A DNA stretch of 64,000 bases from Serratia marcescens subsp. marcescens ATCC 13880 (lineage in GTDB: Bacteria; Pseudomonadota; Gammaproteobacteria; Enterobacterales; Enterobacteriaceae), in the NCBI RefSeq assembly GCF_017299535.1, contig NZ_CP071238.1, forward strand, positions 2,232,001 through 2,296,000, read 5' to 3'. Below the pieces are notes generated by a model. That model was not told where the DNA came from, made no database searches, and saw only the letters and a list, made by a program, of their open reading frames with translations. Each line of letters begins with the position of its first letter. Within the stretch, counting starts at the first letter, position 1. This document shows positions 50,530 through 59,919 of this stretch, piece by piece. The position numbers and the translations under genes were made by a program.

Positions 50530-51906
50530 TCAGCGCGTGGATCGCTGCAGAATGACGGCGGTCGGCTGTTTCTGCAGCCAGCGCATGCGCAGCGCCATCA
50601 TGATGGCGGCGAAGGTCAGGCCGATGATAAAGCCGATCCAGAAACCGCTTGGCCCCATCGCCGGCACCACCGCATCGGTTAACGCCAGCAGATAGCCGCT
50701 CGGCAGGCCCAACACCCAATAAGCGATAAAGGTGATGAAGAAGATCGCGCGGGTATCTTTATAACCGCGCAGCACGCCGCTGCCGATCACCTGGACCGAA
50801 TCCGAGATCTGGTACAGCGCCGCCAGCAGCATCAACTGCGAGGCCATCGCCACCACCGCCGGGCTGTCGTTGTACAGCAGGGCGATCGGTTCGCGGAAAG
50901 TGGCGGTAAACAGCGCGGTACAAACGGCCATGGTGATACCGACGCCGATGGCGGAGTAAGCGGCGACGCGCGCGCCTTCGACCGAACCTTCCCCCAGACG
51001 ATAACCGACGCGGATGGTGGCGCCGACGCCCAGCGACAGCGGCAGCACGAACATCAGCGCGCTGAAGTTAAGCGCGATCTGGTGGCCGGCGACCGCGACG
51101 ATCCCGAGCGGCGAAACCAGCAGCGCCACCACCGCGAACAGCGTGACTTCGAAGAACAGCGCCAGCGCCACCGGCATGCCGATGCCGATCAGGCGCTTCA
51201 GCGCCGCCCAGTCCGGGCTGCCGAGATCGCCTGCCTGTCGCTTGATGTCGCGCTGCGACGGCGCGCGCTTCACGTACCAGCGCATCATCAGGAACATGAT
51301 CCAGTAGACGCTGCCGGTGGCGACGCCGCAGCCGACGCCGCCCAACTCCGGCATGCCGAACTTGCCGTAGATAAAGATGTAGTTGATCGGGATATTCACC
51401 AGCAGGCCGAGGAAGCCGATCACCATGCCGGGCTTGGTTTTGGACAGCCCTTCACACTGGTTGCGCATCACCTGGAAGAACAGGTAACCCGGCGCCCCCC
51501 ACATGATGGCGTGCAGATAACCGACGGCTTTATCCGCCAACTGCGGATCGATGTTGTGCATCATGTCGATGACGAACTTGCAGTTATACAGCACGACGAT
51601 CAGCAGCACGGACACGCCGGAGGCCAGCCAGAAGCCCTGACGCACCTGATGGGCGATGCGATCGCGACGGCCGGCGCCGTTGAGCTGGGCGATCACCGGG
51701 GTCAGCGCCAGCAGCAGGCCGTGGCCGAACAAAATGGCCGGCAGCCAGATCGAGGTGCCGACCGCCACCGCCGCCATGTCGGTGGCGCTGTAAGCGCCGG
51801 CCATGATGGTATCCACCACGCCCATGGCGGTTTGCGATATTTGCGCGATGATGACCGGGATAGCGAGAGCCAATAAACTACGCGCTTCAATTAAGTACTT
51901 CTGCAC
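50530..51906 (-). CDS. mdtK: Multidrug efflux MATE transporter MdtK
   Basis: 458 residues from a GTG at 51906, giving [29 protein letters not shown] as in E. coli MdtK (457 aa, NorM type); the frame extends upstream 27 codons without support. Twelve hydrophobic helices in two MATE halves; conserved [32 protein letters not shown] and [13 protein letters not shown]. It exports cationic drugs and fluoroquinolones in exchange for Na+ or H+ across the inner membrane. It is divergent from ribE, as in E. coli. Confidence 0.96.
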   Translation of the reverse strand: MQKYLIEARSLLALAIPVIIAQISQTAMGVVDTIMAGAYSATDMAAVAVGTSIWLPAILFGHGLLLALTPVIAQLNGAGRRDRIAHQVRQGFWLASGVSVLLIVVLYNCKFVIDMMHNIDPQLADKAVGYLHAIMWGAPGYLFFQVMRNQCEGLSKTKPGMVIGFLGLLVNIPINYIFIYGKFGMPELGGVGCGVATGSVYWIMFLMMRWYVKRAPSQRDIKRQAGDLGSPDWAALKRLIGIGMPVALALFFEVTLFAVVALLVSPLGIVAVAGHQIALNFSALMFVLPLSLGVGATIRVGYRLGEGSVEGARVAAYSAIGVGITMAVCTALFTATFREPIALLYNDSPAVVAMASQLMLLAALYQISDSVQVIGSGVLRGYKDTRAIFFITFIAYWVLGLPSGYLLALTDAVVPAMGPSGFWIGFIIGLTFAAIMMALRMRWLQKQPTAVILQRSTR

Positions 51907-52145
51907 GCATACACCTTTTCTATTTATATATGTGGGAGGGAGGGCTGCCGCGAGAGGACAACAATTAAAATAGTGGAATTTTGTCAAAAAGATTGTACCT
52001 GCTTGGCGCCGTTAAGCAAACGCCGCAGATAAAGAGTTATTAAATGCGCAGCCATTCGTTTTTTGCCGTCGCGGATTTGGTTTTCAGCGCCAACTGGGGC
52101 AAACTGCCGGTAGCGTTTTAACCTATTTAGCAAGAAGAGGCACAT

Positions 52146-52796
52146 ATGTTCACCGGTATCGTACAGGGCACCGCGCCGTTGGTCGCCATTGATGAGAAAC
52201 CCAATTTCCGCACCCACGTGATCGAAATGCCTGCCGAGCTGCTGCCGGGGCTGGAGCTGGGCGCGTCGGTGGCGCATAACGGCTGCTGCCTGACCGTCAC
52301 CGCGGTGGAAGGCAACCGCGTCAGCTTTGATTTGATCAAGGAAACGCTGCGCCTGACCAACCTCGGCGATCTGGCGCTGGGCGACATCGTCAATATCGAG
52401 CGCGCGGCGAAATTCAATGATGAAATTGGCGGTCATTTGATGTCCGGCCATATTATCTGCACGGCGGAAGTGGCCAAAATTTATACCTCGGAAAATAACC
52501 GCCAGGTATGGCTGCGCATGCCGAATGCGGAATTGATGAAATATGTGCTGCACAAAGGTTTCATCGGCATCGACGGCATTAGCCTGACCATCGGTGAAGT
52601 GGTGAATAACCGTTTCTGCGTGCACCTTATCCCGGAAACGCTGGATCGCACCACGCTGGGTAAGAAACGCCTCGGCGACAAGGTGAACATCGAGATCGAT
52701 CCGCAAACGCAGGCGGTGGTGGACACCGTCGAGCGCGTGCTGGCCAATCGGGAAGCGACGTTGGCAGCGGCGATGGCGCCGGCGCACAAAGACTGA
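52146..52796 (+). CDS. ribE: Riboflavin synthase alpha chain
   Basis: 216 residues, complete. It dismutates two molecules of 6,7-dimethyl-8-ribityllumazine to riboflavin. The two homologous lumazine-binding domains are visible: [22 protein letters not shown] and the second repeat starting with [10 protein letters not shown], ending [14 protein letters not shown]. Called ribC in older E. coli nomenclature. From 52269 onward the gene lies inside the first unit of a 644-bp tandem duplication; its first 123 bases are unique, so this is the only copy with a start. AAGAAGAGGCACAT precedes the ATG. Confidence 0.97.
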   Translation: MFTGIVQGTAPLVAIDEKPNFRTHVIEMPAELLPGLELGASVAHNGCCLTVTAVEGNRVSFDLIKETLRLTNLGDLALGDIVNIERAAKFNDEIGGHLMSGHIICTAEVAKIYTSENNRQVWLRMPNAELMKYVLHKGFIGIDGISLTIGEVVNNRFCVHLIPETLDRTTLGKKRLGDKVNIEIDPQTQAVVDTVERVLANREATLAAAMAPAHKD

Positions 52797-52850
52797 CAGC
52801 GATTCTGGCGTGACCGCCGGCATCGAATCATAAGCAGAGAGGAGAAACGC

Positions 52851-52937
52851 GTGAAGTTTTATGGGAAAACGTTGTTGTTAACCGCGTTGCTGGCGCTGAG
52901 CGCTTGCAGCAGGTGGCGCATAACGGCTGCTGCCTGA
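52851..52937 (+). pseudogene. Chimeric truncated lipoprotein frame at the duplication junction
   Basis: GTG at 52851 with its intact RBS (GAGAGGAG) starts the signal peptide of the I78 lipoprotein, [19 protein letters not shown]. After Ser and the first half of the next codon it crosses the junction into an out-of-frame part of ribE, reading RWRITAAA and stopping at TGA 52935-52937. The result is 28 codons: a full lipoprotein signal and lipobox, then nine residues counting the Cys. It would be exported and lipidated if made, but the I78 domain is missing. The intact gene is at 53495. Confidence 0.85.
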
Positions 52938-53440
52938 CCGTCACCGCGGTGGAAGGCAACCGCGTCAGCTTTGATTTGATCAAGGAAACGCTGCGCCTGA
53001 CCAACCTCGGCGATCTGGCGCTGGGCGACATCGTCAATATCGAGCGCGCGGCGAAATTCAATGATGAAATTGGCGGTCATTTGATGTCCGGCCATATTAT
53101 CTGCACGGCGGAAGTGGCCAAAATTTATACCTCGGAAAATAACCGCCAGGTATGGCTGCGCATGCCGAATGCGGAATTGATGAAATATGTGCTGCACAAA
53201 GGTTTCATCGGCATCGACGGCATTAGCCTGACCATCGGTGAAGTGGTGAATAACCGTTTCTGCGTGCACCTTATCCCGGAAACGCTGGATCGCACCACGC
53301 TGGGTAAGAAACGCCTCGGCGACAAGGTGAACATCGAGATCGATCCGCAAACGCAGGCGGTGGTGGACACCGTCGAGCGCGTGCTGGCCAATCGGGAAGC
53401 GACGTTGGCAGCGGCGATGGCGCCGGCGCACAAAGACTGA
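52913..53440 (+). pseudogene. Headless duplicate of ribE
   Basis: Identical by eye to ribE 52269-52796, lacking the first 41 codons. It keeps the end of domain 1 and all of domain 2, but not the conserved N-terminal MFTGIVQG segment. An in-frame TTG at 52904 (reading QQ then VAHNGCC) could start it, but there is no dedicated RBS; the upstream lipoprotein GTG is in a different frame. Probably not functional; could be translated weakly by coupling. Isolated domains of riboflavin synthase can bind lumazine but do not make the active trimer in the normal way. Confidence 0.88.
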
Positions 53441-53494
53441 CAGCGATTCTGGCGTGACCGCCGGCATCGAATCATAAGCAGAGAGGAGAAACGC

Positions 53495-53788
53495 GTGAAG
53501 TTTTATGGGAAAACGTTGTTGTTAACCGCGTTGCTGGCGCTGAGCGCTTGCAGCAGTTCGCCTGAGCAGGGCGCTGGCGCTCAAATGGCCGATGCGGACG
53601 ATACCTGTGGCGCATCGCAGTATCAAAACTTCGTCGGCAAACCGATGACCTCGTTGGAAGGCGTGCGGATCGACGCCAAGGTGCGAGCCATTCCGTACAA
53701 CTCTGCCGTCACCATGGATTTCAACCTGCGCCGCCTGAACTTCCTTGGCGACAGCGACGATAAAATCATCCGCGTTTACTGCGGCTAA
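53495..53788 (+). CDS. I78-family peptidase inhibitor lipoprotein
   Basis: 97 residues from GTG at 53495, preceded by GAGAGGAGAAACGC. Lipoprotein signal peptide with lipobox LSAC (Cys19) then Ser-Ser, favouring the outer membrane. The mature part matches the potato-inhibitor-like I78 family: DTCGASQYQNFVGKP, RAIPYNSAVTMDFNLRRLNF and the terminal IIRVYCG, with two Cys that could form the usual disulfide. Family members inhibit serine proteases such as subtilisin/elastase; the target here is unknown. The first 62 bases of the gene also occur in unit 1 of the 644-bp duplication; this copy is complete. Confidence 0.88.
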   Translation: MKFYGKTLLLTALLALSACSSSPEQGAGAQMADADDTCGASQYQNFVGKPMTSLEGVRIDAKVRAIPYNSAVTMDFNLRRLNFLGDSDDKIIRVYCG

Positions 53789-53807
53789 GCCGCCTGGTTA
53801 GAAAGAA

Positions 53808-53847
53808 CAAAAAAGCCCCGGCGATGAGGTTGCCGGGGCTTTTTTTA
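53808..53847. terminator. Bidirectional terminator between the I78 lipoprotein and cfa
   Basis: AAAAAGCCCCGGC pairs with GCCGGGGCTTTTT around a short loop, with A-run and T-run flanks suited to termination in both directions for convergent genes. Confidence 0.93.
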
Positions 53848-53860
53848 TTAGGGGGAGCGT

Positions 53861-55012
53861 TCAGCGTGCGACGCGGATGCCGCCTTCCACGCCTTTCGGG
53901 CTGAACACCACCTGCCATAGCTGCAGATCGCGCGCCCGGAACGCGCCGGCGCAGGCGTTCAGATAATAGCTGAACATCCGTTCGAAGCGCTCGGAATAGC
54001 GCTCGGCGAGCTGCGGCCACGCCTGTTTGAAGCGCTCGAACCAGGCCATCAGCGTGCGATCGTAGTCGGCGCCGATGTTGTGCCAGTCTTCCATCACGAA
54101 ATGGCCTTCGCTGGCCTCGGCGATATGTCTCACTGAGGGCAGGCAGCCGTTCGGGAAGATATATTTGTTGATCCAGGGATCGACGTTCATGTCGGTCTTG
54201 TTGGAGCCGATGGTGTGCAGCAGGAACAGGCCGTGCGGTGCCAGATTGCGCTCCACCACGTCGAAATAGGTGCGGTAGTTTTTCGGCCCGACATGCTCGA
54301 ACATGCCAACGGACACGATGCGATCGAACTGCTGATGCAGATCGCGATAATCCTGCAACAGGATCTGCACATCCAGCCCGGCGCAGCGCGCCTGAGCCAG
54401 CTTCTGCTGTTCGGCGGAAATGGTCACGCCGACCACCGACACGCCGTAATTTTTCGCCGCATAGGCGGAAAGGCCGCCCCAGCCGCAGCCGATGTCCAGC
54501 AAACGCATGCCCGGCTGCAGCTGCAGTTTCTCGCAGATCATCCGCAGCTTGGCTTCCTGCGCTTCCTCCAGCGTGGTGGCGTCTTTCCAGTAGCCGCAGG
54601 AATATTGCATGTAAGGATCGAGCATCAGGGTAAACAGATCGTTGCCAAGATCGTAATGCTCTTTGCCGACGATCCAGGCGCGCTTTTTCGATTGCAGATT
54701 GGTCAGGCGCGCGGCGGCGATACGCAGGGTATCTTTCAGGTGGTGGGGGAGTTTCTTCTCCAGCCCGGCGCTGACCACGCGCTGAAAGAACATATCCAGC
54801 CGCTCGCACTCCCACCAACCGTCCATATAGCTTTCGCCCAGGCCCAGTGACCCTTGCTGCAAAACGCGTTTAAAGAATTCGGGATTTTTAACCTGAATAT
54901 CGAAAGGGCGCGATCCGTTGATTTCGATACCGGCCAGACCGAGCATTTCGTGCGCGATACGGTACCACTGGTTATCCTGGATGCTCAGATCTTCTATACA
55001 CGATGAACTCAT
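53861..55012 (-). CDS. cfa: Cyclopropane-fatty-acyl-phospholipid synthase
   Basis: 383 residues from ATG at 55012; the frame continues to 55093 without RBS support. It adds a methylene from S-adenosylmethionine across cis double bonds of membrane phospholipids, mainly entering stationary phase. SAM-binding LLDIGCGWGGLSAYAAKNYG, the catalytic-region Cys in DPYMQYSCGYWKDA, and SVGMFEHVGPKNYRTYF are intact. Convergent with the I78 lipoprotein; downstream of punC as in E. coli. In E. coli cfa mRNA is controlled by several sRNAs (e.g. RydC) and RpoS; those sites were not mapped here. Confidence 0.97.
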   Translation of the reverse strand: MSSSCIEDLSIQDNQWYRIAHEMLGLAGIEINGSRPFDIQVKNPEFFKRVLQQGSLGLGESYMDGWWECERLDMFFQRVVSAGLEKKLPHHLKDTLRIAAARLTNLQSKKRAWIVGKEHYDLGNDLFTLMLDPYMQYSCGYWKDATTLEEAQEAKLRMICEKLQLQPGMRLLDIGCGWGGLSAYAAKNYGVSVVGVTISAEQQKLAQARCAGLDVQILLQDYRDLHQQFDRIVSVGMFEHVGPKNYRTYFDVVERNLAPHGLFLLHTIGSNKTDMNVDPWINKYIFPNGCLPSVRHIAEASEGHFVMEDWHNIGADYDRTLMAWFERFKQAWPQLAERYSERFERMFSYYLNACAGAFRARDLQLWQVVFSPKGVEGGIRVAR

Positions 55013-55356
55013 AGCTTCTCCATCACCTTCTTCTGACTGATGACCCGTTAGGAAACAGCTTAGACAATTTCTGCGGGTGCATACGTATACCAACGGGAAA
55101 TAAGCCCGCGGCGTCTGATATCCGACTATGAACAGAGGAAATTTAAAGAAACGGCCCGACGCAAACGGCGCAGGATAAACGCCTCTTTAAAAAAAGAGTG
55201 TGACGCAAGGCGCGTACACAATAGCTGATTGAGATATAGAGATTATAAGGTGTTACTTTACAAGGTTGTTTTTGAGTATAGGCGTGCCGAGGCGTTGACT
55301 CAACTGTAAATCGCACTTGGCACGCATATTCTTTAAGTGATTATTAATCTTGGTAA
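55013..55356 (-). promoter_or_regulatory. punC-cfa intergenic region
   Basis: 344 bp holding the cfa promoter(s) and mRNA leader on the minus strand. No additional gene or clear terminator for punC was found. A long leader is expected for cfa. Confidence 0.45.
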
Positions 55357-56568
55357 TTATGACGCTGAGTTAGCATGTTCCCGCTGTGCCTTTTGCTGCG
55401 CATCGGCCGCTTTTCCCCGCTGCAGGAAATAACCCAGCGCGGCCAGGACTACCGTAGATACCATCACCGTCACCGTTGCCAACAGCGGCTGGGCAATAAA
55501 CGCCGACACCAGCATGCTCGCCACAAAACACAGCCCCAATTGCAGCGTATTTTGCAGCGCGGCGGCTTTACCGCTGCTTTCCGGGAATGGCATCAGCGCA
55601 TTCGCCACCATGATCGGGTAGCCGGCGCCGTTGACCAGCGCCATGACGCAGAACGGGATCAGCAGCGTGGTGAGCGTCGGATTGGTCAGGGTCGCCACCA
55701 GATACAGGGCCACCATGCTGACAGCATAAGCTACCAGCAGCCACGGCAGCAGGGTTTTGCCATTGATGCGCTTGAGCGCGGCGCGGCAGCCATAGCCCCC
55801 CAACAGGAAAGCCAGCGTCTGCGGCACATAGCTCAGACCGATGTCGCTCGGGCCGTAGCCCATATCACCGAGGATGAACGGCGAGCCGGTCAGCCAGGCA
55901 AAGAAGCCGGCCGAGCAGGCGGCGTACATAGCGACGTTGCCGCTGAACACCGGGGATTTCAATAATTGCCAAAAACTGACGCCGCTTTTTGGCGCATCGG
56001 CGGCGGGTTGCGTTTTGGCGCGATCTTTGAGCAGCAACGTCGGCAGCAGCAGCAGGGCGGTGATGGCCAACAGCACGGCGAAGATCGCGCGCCAGCTGGC
56101 GTGGTTCAGCAGCCAGGCGCCAAGCAGCGGCGCCAACGCCGGCGACAGCGCCACCAGCGGCATGATGGTGGCGAATACGCGGTTGGCCTGGCCTTCGCGG
56201 TAGCGGTCGACCACCAGCGCTTGCCAGATGGCGGCGGCGGAACAGACGCCGACGGCCTGAATAAAGCGCAGTATCCAGAGCTGCACGGCATTTTCCACCC
56301 ACAGCATGCCCAGGCAGCCGAGCGCGAACAGCGACAGGCCAATCAATAATACCGGTTTGCGGCCCAGTCGGTCGGAGAGCGGCCCCCACAGCAACTGCGC
56401 GAAGGCGAAGCCGGCCAGAAAGATGCTCAGGCTGGCGCTGACCGCGCCGGCGGAAATTTGCAGTTCCTCCCGCATGGCGCCGAAGGCGGGCAGGTACATA
56501 TCGGTCGCCAGATAACCCAGCATGCTCAGGCCGGCGAGGTAGAACATAAAACCAAAGGAGTTTCGCAT
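55357..56568 (-). CDS. punC: Purine nucleoside MFS transporter PunC (YdhC)
   Basis: 403 residues from ATG at 56568, same as E. coli YdhC/PunC. A 12-helix major-facilitator protein of the Bcr/CflA subfamily; signature [18 protein letters not shown] in the 2-3 loop and [13 protein letters not shown] near the N-terminus. E. coli PunC takes up purine nucleosides such as adenosine under control of PunR. The frame stays open to 57510 (717 codons), but that extension is antisense to punR. The divergent regulator gene punR starts 123 bases away. Confidence 0.93.
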   Translation of the reverse strand: MRNSFGFMFYLAGLSMLGYLATDMYLPAFGAMREELQISAGAVSASLSIFLAGFAFAQLLWGPLSDRLGRKPVLLIGLSLFALGCLGMLWVENAVQLWILRFIQAVGVCSAAAIWQALVVDRYREGQANRVFATIMPLVALSPALAPLLGAWLLNHASWRAIFAVLLAITALLLLPTLLLKDRAKTQPAADAPKSGVSFWQLLKSPVFSGNVAMYAACSAGFFAWLTGSPFILGDMGYGPSDIGLSYVPQTLAFLLGGYGCRAALKRINGKTLLPWLLVAYAVSMVALYLVATLTNPTLTTLLIPFCVMALVNGAGYPIMVANALMPFPESSGKAAALQNTLQLGLCFVASMLVSAFIAQPLLATVTVMVSTVVLAALGYFLQRGKAADAQQKAQREHANSAS

Positions 56569-56691
56569 GGTATTTCTCGTTAATATTTTAGTGTCGCAGG
56601 TTTTTAGCGCCGGCCAGTGTATCCGGCTGGATCTCTGCTTGTGAAACGGTAATATTTGCAAAGTGCTGTTAAAAAAATTGAAGGCAAAGCG

Positions 56692-57648
56692 ATGTGGTCT
56701 GAATATTCTCTTGAAGTTGTTGACGCGGTGGCGCGCACCGGCAGTTTCAGCGCGGCGGCGCAGGAGCTGCACCGGGTACCGTCGGCGGTGAGCTATACCG
56801 TGCGGCAACTGGAACAATGGCTGGCGGTGCCGCTGTTTGAGCGGCGTCACCGTGATGTGGAGTTGACGCCGGCCGGCGCGCTGTTTATCAAGGATGCGCG
56901 AGTTGTTATCAAAAAAATGCTCGACACCCGCCGCCACTGTCAACAGGTGGCCAACGGGTGGCGCGGCCAGCTGAATATCGCAGTCGACATCATCGTCAAA
57001 CCGCAGCGCAGCCGCCAGCTGGTGCTGGATTTCTACCGCCATTTCCCCGACGTTGAACTGATGCTGCAACCCGAGGTGTTCAACGGCGTGTGGGATGCGT
57101 TGGTGGACGGCAGGGTGGACATGGCGATCGGCGCCACGCGCGCGGTGCCGGTCGGCGGCGGCTTCGCTTTCCGCGACATGGGGGATATGAACTGGCTGTG
57201 CGTAGTCAGCCCACAGCATCCGTTGGCGCAGCTGGCAGGGCCATTGAATGACGATCGGTTGAGGCCATACCCTGCGCTTTGTCTGGAAGACACCTCGCGC
57301 AATCTGCCCAAGCGCGTCACTTGGACGCTGGATAACCAGCGGCGGCTGGTGGTGCCGGACTGGACCTCGGCGCTCGACTGTTTGTGCGCCGGATTGTGCG
57401 TCGGCATGATGCCGGCGCATCTGGCGCTGCCGCTGGTGCAGTGCGGTGAGCTGAAGGCGTTGCAGTTGCAGCAGCCGTTTCCCGCCAGCCCCTGCTGCCT
57501 GACCTGGCAACAGGATAAACCGTCACCGGCGATGAGCTGGCTGCTGGCGTACTTGGGCGATGGCGAGACGCTGAATCAGGAGTGGCTGAGTGAGGCGGCA
57601 CCGGAAGCCGCGCAGGCCTCCGGCAGGGAAGATGATCAGCGGCGGTAG
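56692..57648 (+). CDS. punR: LysR-type regulator PunR (YdhB)
   Basis: 318 residues from ATG at 56692, where [35 protein letters not shown] matches E. coli YdhB almost exactly. A LysR helix-turn-helix N-domain (about 1-60) is followed by the periplasmic-binding-like effector domain. In E. coli it activates the divergent punC in response to adenosine. Its last 13 bases overlap the 3' end of the convergent purR gene. An AAGG RBS is present. The C-terminal 20 residues (after EWLSEAAPE) differ from E. coli. Confidence 0.94.
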   Translation: MWSEYSLEVVDAVARTGSFSAAAQELHRVPSAVSYTVRQLEQWLAVPLFERRHRDVELTPAGALFIKDARVVIKKMLDTRRHCQQVANGWRGQLNIAVDIIVKPQRSRQLVLDFYRHFPDVELMLQPEVFNGVWDALVDGRVDMAIGATRAVPVGGGFAFRDMGDMNWLCVVSPQHPLAQLAGPLNDDRLRPYPALCLEDTSRNLPKRVTWTLDNQRRLVVPDWTSALDCLCAGLCVGMMPAHLALPLVQCGELKALQLQQPFPASPCCLTWQQDKPSPAMSWLLAYLGDGETLNQEWLSEAAPEAAQASGREDDQRR

Positions 57649-58661
57649 TCGATGAACGGACCATCGGCGACCGAACGGCGTTCGACCAGCTTCGGATGCA
57701 CTTCGATCACCTGCGATTCTTCGCGCTTGCTGATGATGCGATCCAGCAGCATGGTGAAGGCCATTTCTCCCAGGCGTTCTTTCGGCTGGTGAATGGTGGT
57801 CAGCGCCGGGGTGAAGTAGCGGGCGTTGCGCACGTTGTCATAGCCGATCACGGAAATATCCTGCGGCACTCGCAGCCCCAGCTCGTCAGCGGCGCAGATG
57901 GCGCCCATCGCCATGATGTCGCCGCCGCAAAATACCGCGGTCGGCCGCTGTTTTTGCGACAGGATTTGGTGCATCGCCTTGTAGCCGGACTCCGGCTCGA
58001 AGTCACCCTGGACGATCCACTCTTCGCGAATGTCGATATGCGCTTCCTGCAGCGCCTTCATAAAGCCCTGATGACGGCCGCCGCCGGTGTTGCGCGACAG
58101 CTGGCCCGGGATGGCGCCGATATCGCGGTGGCCGCGCTCGATCAGGTAACGGCCGGCCAGATAGCCGCCTTCGAACGCGTTATCGATGATGGTGTCGGTG
58201 AAGTCGCCGCGCGCGGCGCCCCAGTCCATCACCACCATCGGGATATTACGGTAGTCCTCCAGCATGCCCAGCAGTTGATCCGGGTATTCGGAACACATGA
58301 CCAGCAGGCCGTCGACGCGCTTTTGCGCCAGCATCGCCAGGTAGGCGCGCTGCTTGTCCAGATTGTTGTGCGAGTTGCACAGGATCAGGGTGTAACCTTT
58401 GCTGTAGCAGCTGTTTTCCACCGCCTCGATCACTTCGGCAAAATAGGGCGCTTCGCTCGAGGTGGCCAGCAGGCCGATCGACTTGGTGTGATTGACTTTC
58501 AGGCTGCGCGCCACGGCGCTCGGCGAGTAGTGCAGCTCTTTGATGGCGGCCCACACGGCCGCTTTGGTCTCTTCGGCGACGAAACGAGTCTTATTGATGA
58601 CGTGCGAAACGGTGGTGGTGGAAACGCCCGCGCGTTTGGCCACATCTTTAATCGTTGCCAT
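57636..58661 (-). CDS. purR: Purine repressor PurR
   Basis: 341 residues, as in E. coli. LacI-family: helix-turn-helix [28 protein letters not shown] and hinge helix [12 protein letters not shown] insert into the purine operator; the C-terminal domain binds hypoxanthine/guanine. It represses purine biosynthesis genes. A PurR-box-like sequence (58709-58724) upstream suggests autoregulation as in E. coli. The 3' end overlaps punR by 13 bases. Confidence 0.97.
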   Translation of the reverse strand: MATIKDVAKRAGVSTTTVSHVINKTRFVAEETKAAVWAAIKELHYSPSAVARSLKVNHTKSIGLLATSSEAPYFAEVIEAVENSCYSKGYTLILCNSHNNLDKQRAYLAMLAQKRVDGLLVMCSEYPDQLLGMLEDYRNIPMVVMDWGAARGDFTDTIIDNAFEGGYLAGRYLIERGHRDIGAIPGQLSRNTGGGRHQGFMKALQEAHIDIREEWIVQGDFEPESGYKAMHQILSQKQRPTAVFCGGDIMAMGAICAADELGLRVPQDISVIGYDNVRNARYFTPALTTIHQPKERLGEMAFTMLLDRIISKREESQVIEVHPKLVERRSVADGPFIDYRR

Positions 58662-58985
58662 GTAAGGAATGACTCCTGAACTCACATGTTTACAGCATGT
58701 AAGTGTGATGTTAATCGTTTGCCTACGTAGATCCTTCTCCAGAGAAGCGAAAACTGAGTTTTTAGTGTGTTGAAGTCTTCAGCGCTTAATCAGGAGGGGC
58801 ATGGATGCCGGTACGCAGTTGTGAACTGCGAATTTTGTCGCATATTGAACAAAAGTGGAAGAGGTAATCGAGATTATAAACCGGGAAATGATAACAAGAT
58901 TTTATCGGCGAACTGTGGGAAAATGATTTGACGTACTAATTGTGCGCCTTTTATCCTTAGGAAAGCCCATTTTAAAGGAGTTGTC
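58662..58985. promoter_or_regulatory. purR/ynhF divergent intergenic region
   Basis: 324 bp holding the promoters of purR (minus) and ynhF (plus). The PurR-box candidate is at 58709-58724. No further gene seen. Confidence 0.5.
58709..58724 (-). promoter_or_regulatory. PurR operator candidate (autoregulation)
   Basis: Minus strand AGGCAAACGATTAACA; the left half equals the E. coli purR operator AGGCAAACGTTTACCT, while the right half is weaker. 48-63 bases upstream of the purR ATG. Confidence 0.6.
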
Positions 58986-59075
58986 ATGGATACCGATCTG
59001 AAGATGTCTCTGTTCACTACCGTCGGCGCGTTGGCGATGATCATCGCTTTCAGCTTTGTCGCCGCGTTGAACTGA
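58986..59075 (+). CDS. ynhF: YnhF small membrane protein (29 aa)
   Basis: ATG at 58986 opens a 29-codon frame: MDTDLKMSLFTTVGALAM then IIAFSFVAALN, stop TGA at 59073-59075. It closely resembles E. coli YnhF (29 aa, MSTDLKFSLVTT...), a single-pass inner-membrane peptide known to keep its formyl-Met. AAAGGAG lies 6 bases before the ATG. It sits between purR and sodB as in E. coli. One hydrophobic helix spans most of the peptide. Function is unknown. Too short for ordinary ORF calling but well supported. Confidence 0.9.
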   Translation: MDTDLKMSLFTTVGALAMIIAFSFVAALN

Positions 59076-59091
59076 TCTCCCGCCGGTTTTA

Positions 59092-59118
59092 AAAAAGGCG
59101 CAGCCTCTGGCTGCGCCT
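59092..59118 (-). terminator. Terminator between ynhF and sodB
   Basis: AGGCGCAG (59096-59103) pairs with CTGCGCCT (59111-59118). On the minus strand a T-run follows (for sodB); the plus-strand side lacks Ts and would be weaker for ynhF. Confidence 0.82.
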
Positions 59119-59141
59119 CGTTACTTAGGCAAGGCCTGCGT

Positions 59142-59720
59142 TTACGCCAGGTTTTCCGCCGCAAATGTCCAGTTGACCAACGCCCAGAAGTTTTCCAGGT
59201 ATTTTGGACGCGCATTGCGGTAATCGATGTAATACGCGTGTTCCCACACGTCAACGGTCAGCAGCGGTTTATCTTCACCGGTCAGCGGAGTTGCCGCGTT
59301 GGAGGTGTTGACGATCGCCAGCGCGCCGTCCGGTTTTTTCACCAGCCAGGTCCAGCCGGCGCCGAAGTTTTTCACGGCGGCATCGGTGAACTGTTCTTTG
59401 AACGCAGCGAAAGAGCCGAAGGATTTGACGATCGCGGCCGCCAGTTCGCCCTGCGGTTCACCGCCGCCCTGTGGCGACAGGCAGTGCCAGTAGAAGGTGT
59501 GGTTCCACACCTGCGCGGCGTTGTTGAACACGCCGCCGTTGGAGGTCTTGATGATCTCCTCGAGCGATTTGCCCTCGAACTCGCTGCCTTTCACCAGGTT
59601 GTTCAGGTTAACTACGTAGGTATTGTGGTGTTTGCCGTAGTGGTATTCCAGGGTCTCGGCGGAGATGTGCGGCTCGAGCGCGTTTTTCTCATACGGTAAT
59701 GCAGGTAATTCAAACGACAT
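59142..59720 (-). CDS. sodB: Superoxide dismutase [Fe]
   Basis: 192 residues from ATG at 59720 with AGGAGG upstream; the open frame further upstream is not used. Iron ligands lie in [13 protein letters not shown] (first His), NHTFYWH (second His) and [10 protein letters not shown] (Asp and His). The [13 protein letters not shown] segment is typical of the Fe type rather than Mn type. It removes cytoplasmic superoxide. In enterobacteria sodB mRNA is repressed by the Fur-controlled sRNA RyhB near its RBS; the pairing was not checked here. Terminator follows. Confidence 0.97.
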   Translation of the reverse strand: MSFELPALPYEKNALEPHISAETLEYHYGKHHNTYVVNLNNLVKGSEFEGKSLEEIIKTSNGGVFNNAAQVWNHTFYWHCLSPQGGGEPQGELAAAIVKSFGSFAAFKEQFTDAAVKNFGAGWTWLVKKPDGALAIVNTSNAATPLTGEDKPLLTVDVWEHAYYIDYRNARPKYLENFWALVNWTFAAENLA

Positions 59721-59919
59721 TGCTTCCTCCTTTACAGCGCCACTTTTTTCCCGCCGAGGCGGGAGCCAGATGGGCCGTTTTTTATTGTGGTCATTCAATC
59801 TTAACAATTTTCATCATAAAAAACAGGAAGAAAAGCGAGAAATGCGCGTGGGGAGGTGCGATGGGCGATAGCTTGAGCAGGCGGTTGCGACCGGGGCCGC
59901 AACCGCGCAGAGCAGGGAG

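Larger units (their letters stand above)
52269..53556 (+). repeat. Apparently identical 644-bp tandem duplication (ribE 3' part plus lipoprotein 5' end)
   Basis: Unit 1 is 52269-52912, unit 2 is 52913-53556. Every landmark is offset by exactly 644: the ribE stop (52796 and 53440), the lipoprotein GTG (52851 and 53495) and CAGCAG (ending 52912 and 53556). No difference between the copies was seen by eye. At the junction the lipoprotein sequence GCTTGCAGCAG runs directly into the ribE sequence GTGGCGCATAACGG, with a single shared G, so the event needed almost no homology. It is recent or an assembly artefact. Confidence 0.95.

Noticed and set aside
52904..53440. Second ribE copy considered as a functional paralogue
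   Set aside because: It lacks codons 1-41, has only a TTG without RBS, and is part of an exact tandem duplication; treated as a pseudogene.
56569..57510. Upstream extension of the punC frame to 717 codons
   Set aside because: The extra part is antisense to punR. The start at 56568 gives a 403-residue protein equal to the known transporter.
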